This document shows positions 23,053 through 34,455 of a DNA stretch of 64,000 bases, piece after piece (position 1 is the first letter of the stretch; each line of letters opens with the position of its first letter). The DNA is from Piezodorus guildinii (lineage: Eukaryota > Arthropoda > Insecta > Hemiptera > Pentatomidae), in contig CM041292.1 of NCBI GenBank assembly GCA_023052935.1, forward strand, positions 203,755,799 through 203,819,798, read 5' to 3'. The notes under the pieces are model-generated. The model saw only the letters and a list, made by a program, of their open reading frames with translations. It ran no database searches and was not told the origin of the DNA. Made by a program: the position numbers and the translations under genes.

Positions 23053-23763
23053 TATGAGAGAAGTTGAGGTTGAGGGTGCAGTCAATTTAAAACACAATTA
23101 AGCGTAAACTTAATTTATTGGTGCCGACGTTTCGGCCTAAATTATAGGCCTTCTTCAGGACTATAAGAAAAACAAAAAACAAAGATAACAACCAGCAGTG
23201 GAATACAATATATAAAGATGATAAGAAAAATAAATTGTACTAAAGATTACAAACAAAGTGAAAAAGTAGTAATGACAATTGATAAATGTAATAATTCCTA
23301 CAAACAAAAACAAAAGAGGGGAAGACATTTTAATAAAAGGTGTGTTATATTTTACAGTTTTAATTAATTACTTATTTAATTAATGTGAGACGTTATAAAG
23401 TTAAACAATAAAGCAAGTGATGAATGTCAAAAAATAGTGATAAAATAGTTATAATAGCGAGAAATTATGAAGTTAAAAAATTTTTAACTTAAAAATTGTT
23501 AACTTGACTTGTAGGAATTATTACATTTATCAATTGTCATTACTACTTTTTCACTTTGTTTGTAATCTTTAGTACAATTTATTTTTCTTATCATCTTTAT
23601 ATATATTGTATTCCACTGCTGGTTGTTATCTTTGTTTTTTTGTTTTTCTTATAGCCCTGAAGGAGGCCTATAATTTAGGCCGAAACGTCGGCACCAATAA
23701 ATTAAGTTTACGCTTAATTGTGTGTTAAATTGACTGCACCCTCAACCAACTTCTCTCATATAT
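23053..23763. repeat. 250-bp inverted repeat, Penelope-type termini (PLE-3)
   Basis: Left arm 23053-23303 and right arm 23511-23763 are near-identical inverted copies around a spacer of about 207 bp. Each arm contains GCCGACGTTTCGGCC, a GGCC stem, and TGGAATACAATATAT. Penelope-like elements are known to carry such terminal repeats with hammerhead-type motifs, and inverted arrangements occur. No RT sequence remains between the arms, so this is an end-only derivative. Confidence 0.75.
23126..23158 (-). ncRNA. hammerhead-ribozyme-like motif in Penelope-type arm
   Basis: The minus strand reads CTGAAGA, then stem II AGGCC/GGCC(T) around TATAATTTA, then GAAAC and GTC: all conserved core positions of a hammerhead (CUGANGA, GAAA, UH) in order. 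Stem III is minimal, and stem I is limited to about 3 pairs (GUC with GGC, one wobble). The opposite arm at about 23655-23690 (+) has CTGAAGG, losing a core A. Self-cleavage is inferred, not shown. Confidence 0.5.
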
Positions 23764-24000
23764 ACACACAGTCAATCATTGTCACTTCATGAAAAATATT
23801 ATATTTTATTTAATTTGACTTTATCACTGTATACTGTATATATTGTGTGAATGGGATCTTATATCACTATTACTAATGTTTATATAGAAACAAATTGTAA
23901 TATATCTCAATAAATAAATATTTGTTGACAGCGGACAAACGGATTTTTTTTTATTCTTTATGTATCTTGAAAATTAAGCACTCAAATTTTGGGTATTTTT

Positions 24001-24879
24001 ACTTTCACTTACTATATATAGTAAGGGGAAGTATTGCGATCGTGAAAATTTTCGAATTCCAGTTTTCAAAGGAAATACACGTTTTAGGGTCCCCTGAGTC
24101 CAAATAACCAAGTCCCGCAAAAAGGTCTGTGTGTGTGTGTTAACTCCCGGGCAGAAACGGTAAGTCCTATGAAACTGAAATTTCATATTTAAGACAACTA
24201 TACGCCCGAGACGTGACAAAACTTTTTTCATCAAAATGAGCTTATCAGAAGAGGCACTTTATACCATGCATTTTGCACCTTTTTTCGATTTTCTCGAAAA
24301 CGGTTTCGACGATTTTGATTAAACTCGCTATATCGATGTAAAATTTAATGGGCTTTAATATCATGTAGGTTTTATTTGGATAAAAATGGTCTGACAGGGC
24401 TTAAATGCCGATATTTTCTTCCCCTAAAGTACCTTTTATGTTGTAAATTCAATAAAAATAGCTATATTATCTTGTTAACGCTGATAAAATACAAGAAAAT
24501 ATATAAATTGAATAAATTCGATACCCCACTAAAGCAGAAAATAGAAAAAATATTTTTTTAATGCAATTTTTCGTTTTTGAACATAAGAGCAGTAATATAC
24601 ATGTATGATATACCGTTGGAAAGCTAAAGATTTTAGAAAAAATATCTCATACACAAGCTTTTAAAAGTTAATAGAGAGTGATGAAATGAACATAAAACTA
24701 ACTGATTATTTTAGATAATAATATAATAGATTTTTTAATAAAACACATGTTTCTATATAAATTAAATTTAATTAATTCTTTAATAGTTTCACCTATTTTA
24801 TCTCTAACTGTATTTGAAAATTCTTTCATTGATTTTAAAAATGTAGGTAAGCGAAAGTCGTGTGTTGCCCGCACCAGAT
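24001..24879 (-). mobile_element. Hel-1 element, copy 11
   Basis: Full-length minus copy with perfect palindrome CTTACTATATATAGTAAG at 24008-24025, a short (GT)n at 24126-24139, and 5' end TGCCCGCACCAGA at 24867-24879. It keeps a continuous non-coding frame through the microsatellite that also appears in other copies. I treat this as repeat identity, not a gene. Confidence 0.86.
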
Positions 24880-24884
24880 TTTTT

Positions 24885-25795
24885 AAAAATTTATTTGGTC
24901 GATTACAAAGGTTCATTATTTAAAATAACAAACCAAAATTAAAAAATTTACAAACACTCTAACGTAGTATTTGTGTATTGAGCACATAAACGGGCGTTTA
25001 AAATTCACTGTTTAATGATTTAACAGCCGCCCGAAGAACAATATTTTGACATGTAATGTTAACTTATCGCTTCGCTTAATTGATAATAACAAGCTTTAAA
25101 CAGTTCAGCTAAAGTAAACAGTTGCCAGTTTTTTTTTTTATCTGAGACACGTAGCTGTACCATACTTTCCTTGTTCAAAAGGAAATAAAAGCTGATGTTT
25201 ACCGCTGATTTTGAAAGGGGAAAAAAAATATGCCAAATATACTATTTTCGATAAAGCCTTATCATTGCTAGACAATAAGACTAGATAGAAATCTTGATAA
25301 ATAAATGCTTGTACTAAGGTGAAGACTGTTTTGACATTGCGTCAGCACTGTTTTACCAACTGAAATGTTTATAGAAAGCTGTTTGAATTATTATTGCTTT
25401 CGACCGACAGTTGACATAGAGGGTGTTTTATTGTCCTCTTCTAAACATCGGTATATCTATATATATGCTTGGTAATGGCCGACTCCACGGAGGGTAATAA
25501 AAAAAGAAAGGTAATGCCTCAGCTAACTCCTCGGCATTAGCGTCGCCCAAACAAAAAATTTCCTTACAAAGACGTCCGCCTTTAATAGTAGGGCAGTTTG
25601 TTTACCCTTTCGAAAACAATGGGTGGGGCATTTGAGCTTCTCTTTGGGGATCAAGTTTAAATAGATACAACAAAATTATTTTCAGCTTCCTTGTCGACTT
25701 TTTATTACATTTACCTTCCGACAATACCTGTCATTGTGAGGCATATCGTTGAGAGTGTTGCAGAACTACAGCAATAATGATAAAATTAATTAGAT
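24885..25795. other. spacer, nothing recognised
   Basis: AT-rich. The small region 25470-25560 (GGCCGACTCCACGGAGGG, then CCTCAGCTAACTCCTCGG) is GC-richer with short inverted pieces, but it has no family match in the window. Confidence 0.4.
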
Positions 25796-26400
25796 TGATT
25801 TTCTCGAAAACGGTTCCGACGATTTTGATTAAACTCGCTATATCGATGTAAAATTTAATTGGCTTTAATATAATGCAGGTTTCTTTCTGATTAAAATGGT
25901 CTGACAGGGCTTAAATGCCGATATTTTAAATTTTCTTCCTCTAAAGTACCTTTAATTTTGTTGATTCTATAAAAATAACCATATTATCTTGTTAACATTG
26001 ATGAAAAACAGCTAAATATGCAACTTGAGCAAATTCGAAAAGCAACTAAAGGAAAAAAGTGAAAACATATTTTTTTAATGAAATTTTTCGTTTTTGAACA
26101 TAAGAGCAGTAATATACATGTATGATATACCGTTGGACAGCTAAAGATTTTAGAAAAATATTATCTTATACACAAGCTTTCAAATTTAATAGAGAGTGAT
26201 GAAAAGAAGATAAAACTAACAGATTATTTTAGATAATAATGTAATAGATTTTTTTAATAAAACACATGTTTCTATATAAATTCAATTTAATTAATTCTTT
26301 AATAGTTTCACGTATTTTTTTATCCCTAACTGTATTTGAAAATTCTTTTATTGATTTTAAATATAGAGGTAAGTGAAAGTCGTGTGTTGCCCGCACCAGA
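25796..26400 (-). mobile_element. Hel-1 5' two-thirds, copy 12
   Basis: Lacks the hairpin and microsatellite third. It begins at TTTTCTCGAAAACGGTTCCG and proceeds to the 5' end CCCGCACCAGA at 26400. It directly abuts a LINE fragment. Confidence 0.78.
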
Positions 26401-26424
26401 TTTTTTTTCCGCACGAATTGGCCA

Positions 26425-26894
26425 CCAAGAACCACGTGAATATCATTCTGTCTTCTTCACATCTTTCATCTTCCTTTTTCTCCAATATTCTTTCATCTTC
26501 CTGGACTGTTCCTCCCGCTCTTCCTTTGTCCATTTTCTCCCCTGTTTCTTTGTTTTTCCTGTAAGAACCCCAAATTCTTTTAGCTCTCTATCTAAGCAGT
26601 CTTGCTTTGCATAACCACCCATATTCTTATAGCCTAGAACTTTGTCAAAAATCTGTTTGTTCAGCCTCTGATTGTTCATTCTTACCATATGGCCATAAAA
26701 CCTCAGTCTCCTAGTTCTGATGACCACTTTAAGGTTTTCCAAATTTCTATATATTTCTTCATTAGATTTCATCCTGAAGCCATCTTGTGTTATTTTGGGT
26801 CCATGAAGCCTCCTAAGAATTTTTCTCTCAATCTTGAGAAATTTCTCACGAGTCGGAAGGCAAACTGTTTCCATACCATACAATATTGTTGGTC
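26425..26894 (-). pseudogene. LINE RT C-terminal fragment (family B)
   Basis: A minus-strand open frame of 146 codons. It starts at MYGMETVCLPTREKFLKIER and contains KILRRLHGPK, GFRMKSNEEIYRN and RRLRFYGHMVRM. These are hallmarks of the region after the RT palm in several insect LINEs (tyrosine-rich YGMET, then RRL.F.GH..RM). The palm itself is absent and the frame ends in a Lys/Arg/Glu-rich tail. Its upstream side joins a SINE-1 array at 26895, and this exact junction is repeated at about 27425. Confidence 0.75.
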
Positions 26895-27606
26895 TTACTG
26901 GGGACGTAAAAAGGTGGTCCCGAGCCTGTGCGATGTCAGGTACTCGTCAAAGATCCCTATCCTAATAAAACCTGGATAGATAAAATTTAGAACTCACACT
27001 GTAGCATCGTCCGATTTTCCACAGTTGTATAAAGTGACATTAAATGAACAAACAAAACAATCAAATAACCAGCAGGTGGGTTTTTTTAAAGGGAGTAAAA
27101 AATCCTTAGTTATGCCGTCCTTCGGAAGGGACGTTAAAAGGTGGTCCTGAGCCTGTACGATGTCAGGTACTCGTTAAAGATCCCTATTCTAATAGAACCT
27201 GGATAGATAAAATTTAGGACTCCCACTGTAGCATCGTCCGATTAGCCACAGTTGTATAAAGTGACATTAAATGAACAAACAAAACAATCAAATAACCAGC
27301 AGGTGGGTTTTTTAAAGGGAGTAAAAAATTCTTAGTTATGCCGTCCTTCGGAAGGGACGTTAAAAGGTGGTCCTGAGCCTGTGCGATGTCAGGTACTCGT
27401 CAAAGATCCCTATTCTAATAAAAACCATACAATATTGTTGGTCTTACTGGGGACGTAAAAAGGTGGTCCCGAGCCTGTGCGATGTCAGGTACTCGTCAAA
27501 GATCCCTATTCTAATAAAAACCTGGAGAAAAAATTTAGGACTCACACTTTAGCATCGTCCGATTTTCCACATTTGTATGAAGTGACATTAAATGAACAAT
27601 CAAATG
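26895..27606 (+). repeat. SINE-1 tandem array (four units)
   Basis: Four head-to-tail SINE-1 bodies: GATGTCAGGTACTCG occurs at 26932, 27159, 27385 and 27481 (spacings 227, 226 and 96 bp). Each has ACGTTAAAAGGTGGTCC-like sequence and three have the GCATCGTCCGATT tail region. The fourth is preceded by CATACAATATTGTTGGTCTT, duplicating the LINE/SINE junction at 26878-26897. This indicates segmental tandem duplication rather than four independent insertions. Confidence 0.85.
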
Positions 27607-28324
27607 TACATAACGTATCTCCGTATTACGCATGGATAAATAATAATATTTATAAATAGATACAAAATACGCATTTAGTTAGATACATGAGAATGTAAGG
27701 ACGGAAATGACGACTGTAGTTGTTGCTTTTCTCCATAAGTGTCAACACATTTAAAAACACGCCTATGAGTCAGCCATTATCACCTAACCTATTTTTAGCT
27801 ATTTATCTGTTGTTTATTTGATTTATGTTTTGATGTTTGTTTCATAGTTCTCAAGTTTCTCAGAATGGAAAATATCTAATATTTACTTTTGTTAATATTT
27901 TAAACCGTCGGGCCGATAAGATTTATGCAGGCGTTAAGAGGTCTTTAACTGAAAGGGGGAGGTTTGTGTGTTGATAAGTTGCTTAGAGGAGCAGTTTAAA
28001 TTTGGTTTACAGATTATTCTATAAATAGTTTTCTATTGTATACATGGATTCTGTGCCAATTAACACAAACATGGTCAGAAAAGCTTAAATTTGAGATTTC
28101 TCCTGCACTGGAAATAACCACATTTTACATTAGTATGGGTGTTTCTTAGGGGTTTTAATATGTAGTTTATACAAGATTAATTTTGAATTGATAATTTTCT
28201 CCTCAACTTAAACTAAAAAAATCTCTCTGACTGAGAAAAACAATAGATATGACATGCATAGAACATTGGATATGCTTTGGATATTTCTACCTATATAATC
28301 TATTGATCTCAGTCAGGAAGAAAC
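27607..28324. other. spacer, nothing recognised
   Basis: No supported gene, RNA or repeat. Confidence 0.4.
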
Positions 28325-28505
28325 TAAACCAGCAAACGCACGGCCGTATAGACGGTAAATCGCGTTGCCCAATAACCAGATGATTGAGAAAACTAAGAAT
28401 AGAATAATTACGAGTTCGCGTCTCGGGCCAAGAGGCTTTTAACTCGATATGTATTCCCCGCCCTCAACCCCTTCCCAAGGAAACCACTGTATAGCCCAAG
28501 GGTAA
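28325..28505 (+). mobile_element. SINE-3 element, divergent copy
   Basis: Shares ATTACGAGTTCGCGTCTCGG (B-box region), CCCCGCCCTCAACCCC, and AAACCACTGTATAGCCCAAG with the clearer SINE-3 at 52.3 kb. The A-box half is decayed. It ends just before Hel-1 copy 13. Confidence 0.6.
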
Positions 28506-28514
28506 ACAAAAATA

Positions 28515-29563
28515 TCTGGTGCGGGCAACATACGACTTTCACTTACCTCCATTTTTAAAATCTATGAAAGAATTTTCAAATACAGTTAGAGATAAAAATA
28601 CGTGAAACTATTAAAGAATTAATTTTTTTTTTTTTTTTTTATATTTTTATTGAAATTTACAACTGTATTTTGTAATACAACTAGTAAATATGCTGGTAAA
28701 GATAAAATACATGAAAAAACATGAAGGAGACTGCCCATTGGCAGCACTCAGTAGTCAATCTAAACAAGGAGATCTCGAGGCCATCTTCTTTTCAGACGCC
28801 TCGGAGGGAAGAATTAATTAAATTGAATTTATATAGAAACATGTGTTTTATTAAAAAATATATTATATATATTATCTAAAATAATCAGTTAGTTTTATCG
28901 GCTTTTATCACTCTCTATTAACTTTTACAAGCTCTTGTGTATTATATATTTTTTTCTAAAATCTTTAGCTTTTCAACGGTATATCATACATGTATATTAC
29001 TGCTCTTATGTTCAAAAACGAGAAAATATTTTTTCTGTTTTCTCCTTTAGTTGGGTATCGAATTTATTCAATTTATATATTTACCTGTTTTTCATCAGCG
29101 TTAACAAGATAATCTAGTTATTATTATTGAATCTACAAAATTAAAGGTACTTTTGGGGAAGAAAATTTAAAATATCGGGATTTAAGCCCTTTCAGACCAT
29201 TTTTATCCAAATAAAACCTACATGATATTAAAGCCCATTAAATTTTACATCGATATAGCGAGTTTAATCAAAATCGTCGAAACCGTTTTCGAGAAAATCG
29301 AAAAAAGGTGCAAAATGCATGCTATAAAGTGCCTCTTCTCTGGTGAGCTCATTTTAATGAAAAAAGTTTTGTCACGTCTCGGGCGTATAGTTGTCTTAAA
29401 TATGAAATTTCAGTTTCATAGGACTTACCGTTTCCGCCCGGGAGTTACCACACACACACACACACAGACCTTTTTGCGGGACTTGGTTATTTGGACTCAG
29501 GGGACCCTAAAACTTGTATTTCCGTTGAAAACTGGAATTCGAAAATTTTCACGATCGCAATAC
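28515..29563 (+). mobile_element. Hel-1 element lacking the 3' hairpin, copy 13
   Basis: Plus copy beginning TCTGGTGCGGGCAACATACG. It has (CA)n at 29450-29465 but stops at ACGATCGCAATAC, 15-20 bp short of the usual palindrome, then runs into unrelated AAAGAAATAAAAGG. A Jockey-like piece is nested at 28625-28808. If the hairpin is the replication stop signal, this copy is terminally defective. Confidence 0.83.
28625..28808 (-). mobile_element. Jockey-like LINE 3' end nested in Hel-1, with TSD
   Basis: A short 5'-truncated insertion (184 bp). A T-run at its left is the poly-A tail on minus, followed by the 3' UTR, ending in the conserved CTCGAGGCCATCTTCTTTTC then AGACGCCTCGGAGG coding end (PPRRLKRRWPRDL). 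It is flanked by an 11-bp target duplication AAGAATTAATT at 28614-28624 and 28809-28819. Confidence 0.9.
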
Positions 29564-30237
29564 AAAGAAATAAAAGGTATAGGAGGTAAATAATTAATCT
29601 AATAAAAAAATGTATTCATAATAATTTATATAAATTTCGGCATAGGTACATTGGTAACTTTTTGCATTCAAACCGATATAATAAATAATAAGCTCCTAAG
29701 CCATAGATTCTACCTATTCTAGGTAGATATTTGGTAATGTAGAGAAAACATGATTTTTTCACTGAAACCAAAATATCTCCTAAACTAAACAGTAGGTAGT
29801 AGCTACAATATATTATGTAACAAAACATATTTTACAATAAATTTCTTATTAGTTTCAGCAATAGGGAAATTTTCTATCCGGACAATATAACTAACGCGTC
29901 TCGAACGTTTTACATTTATGAGGAAGAAAAAAAAGTTACGCTAAAAAAAGAACCCAGCCAAAAGAACGTATGAATTATTCATAAAAAAAAAAAAAAAAAT
30001 TTAACCCATCATTTAAAAGACCTTAAATTGGATTTAACAACGGAGGTAAGTAGAAATCTTAATTTGTGCACACCAGGTTATTTTAAATACTACTATGACG
30101 CCAAAAGTGAGTGAATTTTAACATTTATTTATAAATATAGATTATTTTTATCAACGTATATATTATTTTGTTGTCTGATATCCTCATTCAGTTGTGAGTA
30201 AGGCAATCCTGCAGAAAATTACTACAACTCTATTTCT
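29564..30237. other. spacer, nothing recognised
   Basis: AT-rich, with a poly-A run near 29985-29999. No supported feature. Confidence 0.4.
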
Positions 30238-31127
30238 ACTTTCACTTACTATATATAATAAGGGAAGTATTGCGATCGTGAAAATTTTCGAATTCCAGTT
30301 TTCAACGGAAATACACGTTTTAGGGTCCCCTGAGTTCAAATAACCAAGTCCCGCAAAAAGGTATGTGTGTGTGTGTGGTAACTCCCGGGCGGAAACGGTA
30401 AGTCCTATGAAACTGAAATTTCATATTTAAGACAACTATACGCCCGAGAGGTGACAAAACTGTTTTCATCAAAATGAGCTTACCAGAAGAGGCACTTTAT
30501 ACTATGCATTTTGCACCTTTTTTCGATTTTCTCGAAAACGGTTCCGACGATTTTGATTAAACTAGCTATATCGATGTAGAATTCAAGGGGCTTTAATATC
30601 ATGTAGGTTTTATTTAGATAAAAATGGTCTGACAGGGCTTAAATACCGATATTTTAAATTTTCTTCCCCTAAAGTACCTTTAATTTTGTAGGTTCAATAA
30701 TAATAACTAGATTATCTTGTTAACGCTGATGAAAAACAGGTAAATATATAAATTGAATAAATTCGATACCCAACTAAAGGAGAAAACAGAAAAAATATTT
30801 TTTAATGCAATTTTCCGTTTTTGAACATAAGAGCAGTAATATACATGTATGATATACCGTTGGAAAGCTAAAGATTTTAGAAAAAATATCATCTCATACA
30901 CAAGCTTTTAAAAGTTAATAGAGAGTGATGAGGAGAAGATAAAACTAACTGATTATTTTAGATATTAAAATAAAAGATTTTTTAATAAAACACATGTTTC
31001 TATATAAATTAAATTTATTTAATTCTTTAATAGTTTCACGTATTTTTAACTCTAACTCTATTTGAAAATTCTTTCATTGATTTTATAAATTGACGAAAGT
31101 GAAAGTCGTGTGTTGCCCGCACCAGAT
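30238..31127 (-). mobile_element. Hel-1 element, copy 14
   Basis: Near full length on minus. The palindrome has one change (CTTACTATATATAATAAG), (GT)n is short at 30363-30378, and the 5' end TGCCCGCACCAGA is at about 31114-31126. Confidence 0.84.
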
Positions 31128-31134
31128 TTTTTAT

Positions 31135-31470
31135 AATAAAATATTAAAAAACAAAGCAGAATTAAAATAAAAACCCTACATACGGACTTACAACAACCAA
31201 CATATACGAACACTATATTCTAGTTTTCACTGTAAACTTAACGAACACGACAATAGTCTGCTTAAAAATATGTCAATAGCTGAAATGCCAGTCAGATGAA
31301 GGCAAAAGAGAAGCTGGATGAGAGACCTCCTCTACCTAAATCAAAGCCTAGCCAAGAGGTGCTGCTGGGCAGTTTCCTTCCTCATGCCTACCATGTCTGA
31401 TCTCACATTTGTACAGCACATTTGCTTCTGACAGGTGTGGATAAAGATATATGAAGCGAAGAAAAAAAGA
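31135..31470 (+). pseudogene. Jockey-like LINE C-terminal remnant
   Basis: Around 31305-31430 one frame reads RQKRSWMRDLLYLNQSLAKR then CCWAVSFLMPTMSDL, resembling the Jockey-like end motif RRLKRRWPRDLL plus a longer tail. The upstream part is decayed. Confidence is limited because only the end motif is convincing. Confidence 0.45.
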
Positions 31471-31538
31471 TAATTAAAATAGTTCAGAATACATTACTTT
31501 CTATAATCTATGACACTGCTATCTTAGCTATTAAACTA

Positions 31539-32378
31539 TTGGGCTGTGTCACATGAAATGTCCGTTTTCAAGGTAAAGGATTTTTATTAAAAATACGATA
31601 TGAAAACAAGATAATTTTATTCGAAGTGTTTCCCTTCTTTTTTCTACACATTTTTCCCAACGTGACACCAACTTTTTTATCCCCGAACAGAAAAACTCTG
31701 AGCTTTGAAGTGAAACCAAATCTGAAAACGCACATCATTTTCAAAAAGTTTTCCTTTGACGAAGTTGTCTAAATTCCTGAACAGGTGGTAATCTGTTGGA
31801 GAAAAGTCGGGAGAATATGGTGAGTGCGGAAGAACTTCGTAGCCCAGTTTTTCAATTTTTCACGGTATGTTTTGAAACATGGGGTCTTGCTGCCGCTCAG
31901 TGAGATCATGAGGTACCCACGTATCGAGCTTTTTTACTTTCCCAATACACTTTAAATGTCTGGAAACGGTAGATGCACTTGCATTTAGTTGTGCTGAGAG
32001 TCCTTTAACTCGTTGGTAGGGGTTTCCTTCTACTGTATGTTTGAGGACATCATTGTCCTCGGAGCAAGTTTTCCAAGTCGATATCCCCAGCTGAAAACTT
32101 AGCAAACCAACGGCGAATAGTCCGTTCATTAACACTTCCCAAACGCCTTGCAAATATTTCTAGCGGCCTCAGCTGCTGAATGGCCGAGTTTAGACTCGTA
32201 CAAAAATATTACTTGAAAATCGCGTGTTTCCATGTTCATATTTGGAGGTATTAGTAAGATGATTAGTAACTGTTTACTTTAAATACGTAAACATTCGGAA
32301 GAAAACAACAGAGACCTGCAAAATCCTTTATGTATTTCAGAAACTATAAAAAGGGAAATTTCATGTGAAACAACCCAA
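31539..32378 (-). mobile_element. MLE-2 deleted mariner-like element, copy c
   Basis: Shortest of the four copies (840 bp). The left end is TTGGGCTGTGTCACATGAAA; the right flanking TA is mutated. It carries the same central deletion joining LTERQQ to the ARPHVSKH frame, plus further small deletions (18 nt in the GRPPSVID region, the VNERT region and the 3' helix). It keeps the 13-nt block lost in copies a and d. Confidence 0.9.
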
Positions 32379-33179
32379 ATGTCATGGAAATTTTACATCA
32401 TTTTCCTAAAACAAAAAATTTCTCAAACTAATCATATTGGACATTTTCTGTTCATTTTATAATCTCACTTTGATTTTTTCTGAGTTGTTTGTTCAGAAGT
32501 ATCATTCGAAGTTATTTTGGCCCAATATTGAATACCCATAATGCTTTGGTGGGACTACCATACGATAAGATGGGCTGTAAACATTTCGAGGACACCGTAA
32601 AAGTTATTTTTATTATACAGACGTAAAAGAAAAAAAAATATGGATAAACAAAGCTGCTTTGGTAAGTGGCTGGAAAGTAAAAAGGATTGCTGTTTACTGA
32701 ACTCAAGTGGCCGCGTAGAAGAAGGGTCTTATGAATTGTAAACCAAAGCCAACTGTAAACTCTTTAGCTTTTACTTTGATGTTCAAAAGTCTCACACTTC
32801 TACTCGTGTGTTGCCTCCTCGCACTATTTTGACTGGATAATTAACTACGCGGGATAAAATATAGTTAAGAAAAACATGCCAGTTAAACCACCAGAACGTG
32901 GGGAAGAACAGTGTTCGAAATAAATGTTTGCTTTTTTAGTACATTAACATTTTACAACATTGTAGGTGATCTCTCGAATTCCTTTCTATTTTCACTTTTG
33001 TTTATTTGTTATTAGGGGACCTTTTCTGTCCTGTTCTATCAGTTTGTGTTTTACATCCCATACTCTTCAACCGAACACCCAGAAGTATGGTGTCAGAACC
33101 GGAGAATTAAAACAAATTCCCATAAATAATCTTTACCCTTCATCTTAAATCTATGACTTGCTCCTTTTAATCCTTCCAT
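32379..33179. other. spacer, nothing recognised
   Basis: No recognised repeat or gene. Confidence 0.4.
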
Positions 33180-33249
33180 CTTCTATAGCCAACCGTGTGA
33201 GGATCCTTTCTGTAGAGCCTGATCTACGAATCCCTCTCCTGTACCAATC

Positions 33250-33827
33250 TTATCCTTCCTTCTTTTAAAGACCTCCTTATTATCGGGCTGATTTAGCGGC
33301 ACGTCATGCGGTTTCCGAGGGTCTTGAACTTCAAGGTGTGAGCCTGCCTGACCTTGTCACTTCAATTCAATCGAGCATATTGGGTTGGGAGTGGGTGGCC
33401 CTCGAGAACAATAAGCTTCCCCTTATTCGGCCCCGCGTTGGCCCTTGGGGGTCCTCCTGCCGGCCGTCTCGACGCGAAGAGGTTGTGCTCGCGCGACTTC
33501 GCATAGGACACTCTAGGTTGACCCACGGTTATCTCATGGCCCGTGGACATCCGCCTCTCTGCCGATCATGTCAGGTTCCTCTCTCAATACTCCACATCCT
33601 CACAGAATGCCGACAATATACCGCTTCACGTATTCTTTTCAACCTCCCCACCGATCTGTCGCTTCTTCTCTCTGATTCCTCTCCTCATATAACTAACATC
33701 ATTCGCTTCCTAAAGTCACACCATCTTTACTCTCAGATCTAAACTATACTCTCACTCTACTTCTATAATCATGTAACCTGTGTCTAACGGTATAAAGGCG
33801 AACATGACCCTGGTGGTTGTCGCCTCG

Positions 33828-33862
<35 letters not shown>
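33250..33862 (+). mobile_element. LINE ORF2 C-terminus (RNase H end and zinc knuckle) with poly-A
   Basis: From 33280 the plus strand reads RADLAARHAVSEGLELQGVS, the end of an RNase H domain with its final Asp. From 33430, RREEVVLARLRIGHSRLTHG and CRSCQVPLSILHILTEC follow, a Cys-Cys-His-Cys knuckle as in I, R1 or LOA-type LINEs. The frame ends at 33742 and an uninterrupted poly-A of over 30 bases closes it at 33829-33861. The long homopolymer and intact frame suggest a comparatively young, 5'-truncated copy. Confidence 0.85.
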
Positions 33863-33863
<1 letters not shown>

Positions 33864-34455
33864 CCTTGATTGAGCCTTCCTATCGGTCTCAGACCTTCAC
33901 CATTTCAGTTGGTGTTATTCTGTAGTATCCAAAAACGGCCCACTTTTGACGGTATTGTCACGTTTTTCACTCGGTCTCTTCTTCTCGTTCATTCCATTCT
34001 TCTCAAATATCTCATCTCCATCGCTTGAAGTCGGCTCTTGTGCTTATTGGTTAGAGTCCAAGATTCACTTGAATATGTGAGAATCGCTATGAAAATCTTT
34101 TTATAAACGACCTTTTTTGTGTTGTTGACCCTTCTTTTTCCTCGATGAATCCTTTCTTTAAGGAACTAAAACATCTGCTGGCAGCTTTTATTCTTTAATT
34201 TATTTCGTTAATGTAGCACCGAGATATTTGAAATCCCACACTTGCTCTAACCTTGTGTTATTTAGTCTTACTCCTAATCTTAGATTTGCCTGTATTTATT
34301 TTCATGTTTATCATTTTCAACTCTTCTTATAGGATGCGTAAATTGAACAAGAGGTTTCTATAATCATTTGCCAAAACAATTATGTCGTCGGCAATTCGGT
34401 TAATACTAAGGTTGGTTGGTCTGTTTTAATATCCTAGGTGGTAAGGTCTCATTTT
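33863..34455 (-). pseudogene. LINE RT fragment (family C), part 1, interrupted by Hel-1
   Basis: Minus-strand RT remnant: INRIADDIIVLANDYRNLL (a decayed catalytic ADD motif, about 34345-34400), then KMINMKINTGKSK, VWDFKYLGA-like sequence and SKSLILDSNQ with stops. The segment that should precede it lies at 35346-35505 beyond a Hel-1 insertion. Confidence 0.7.
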
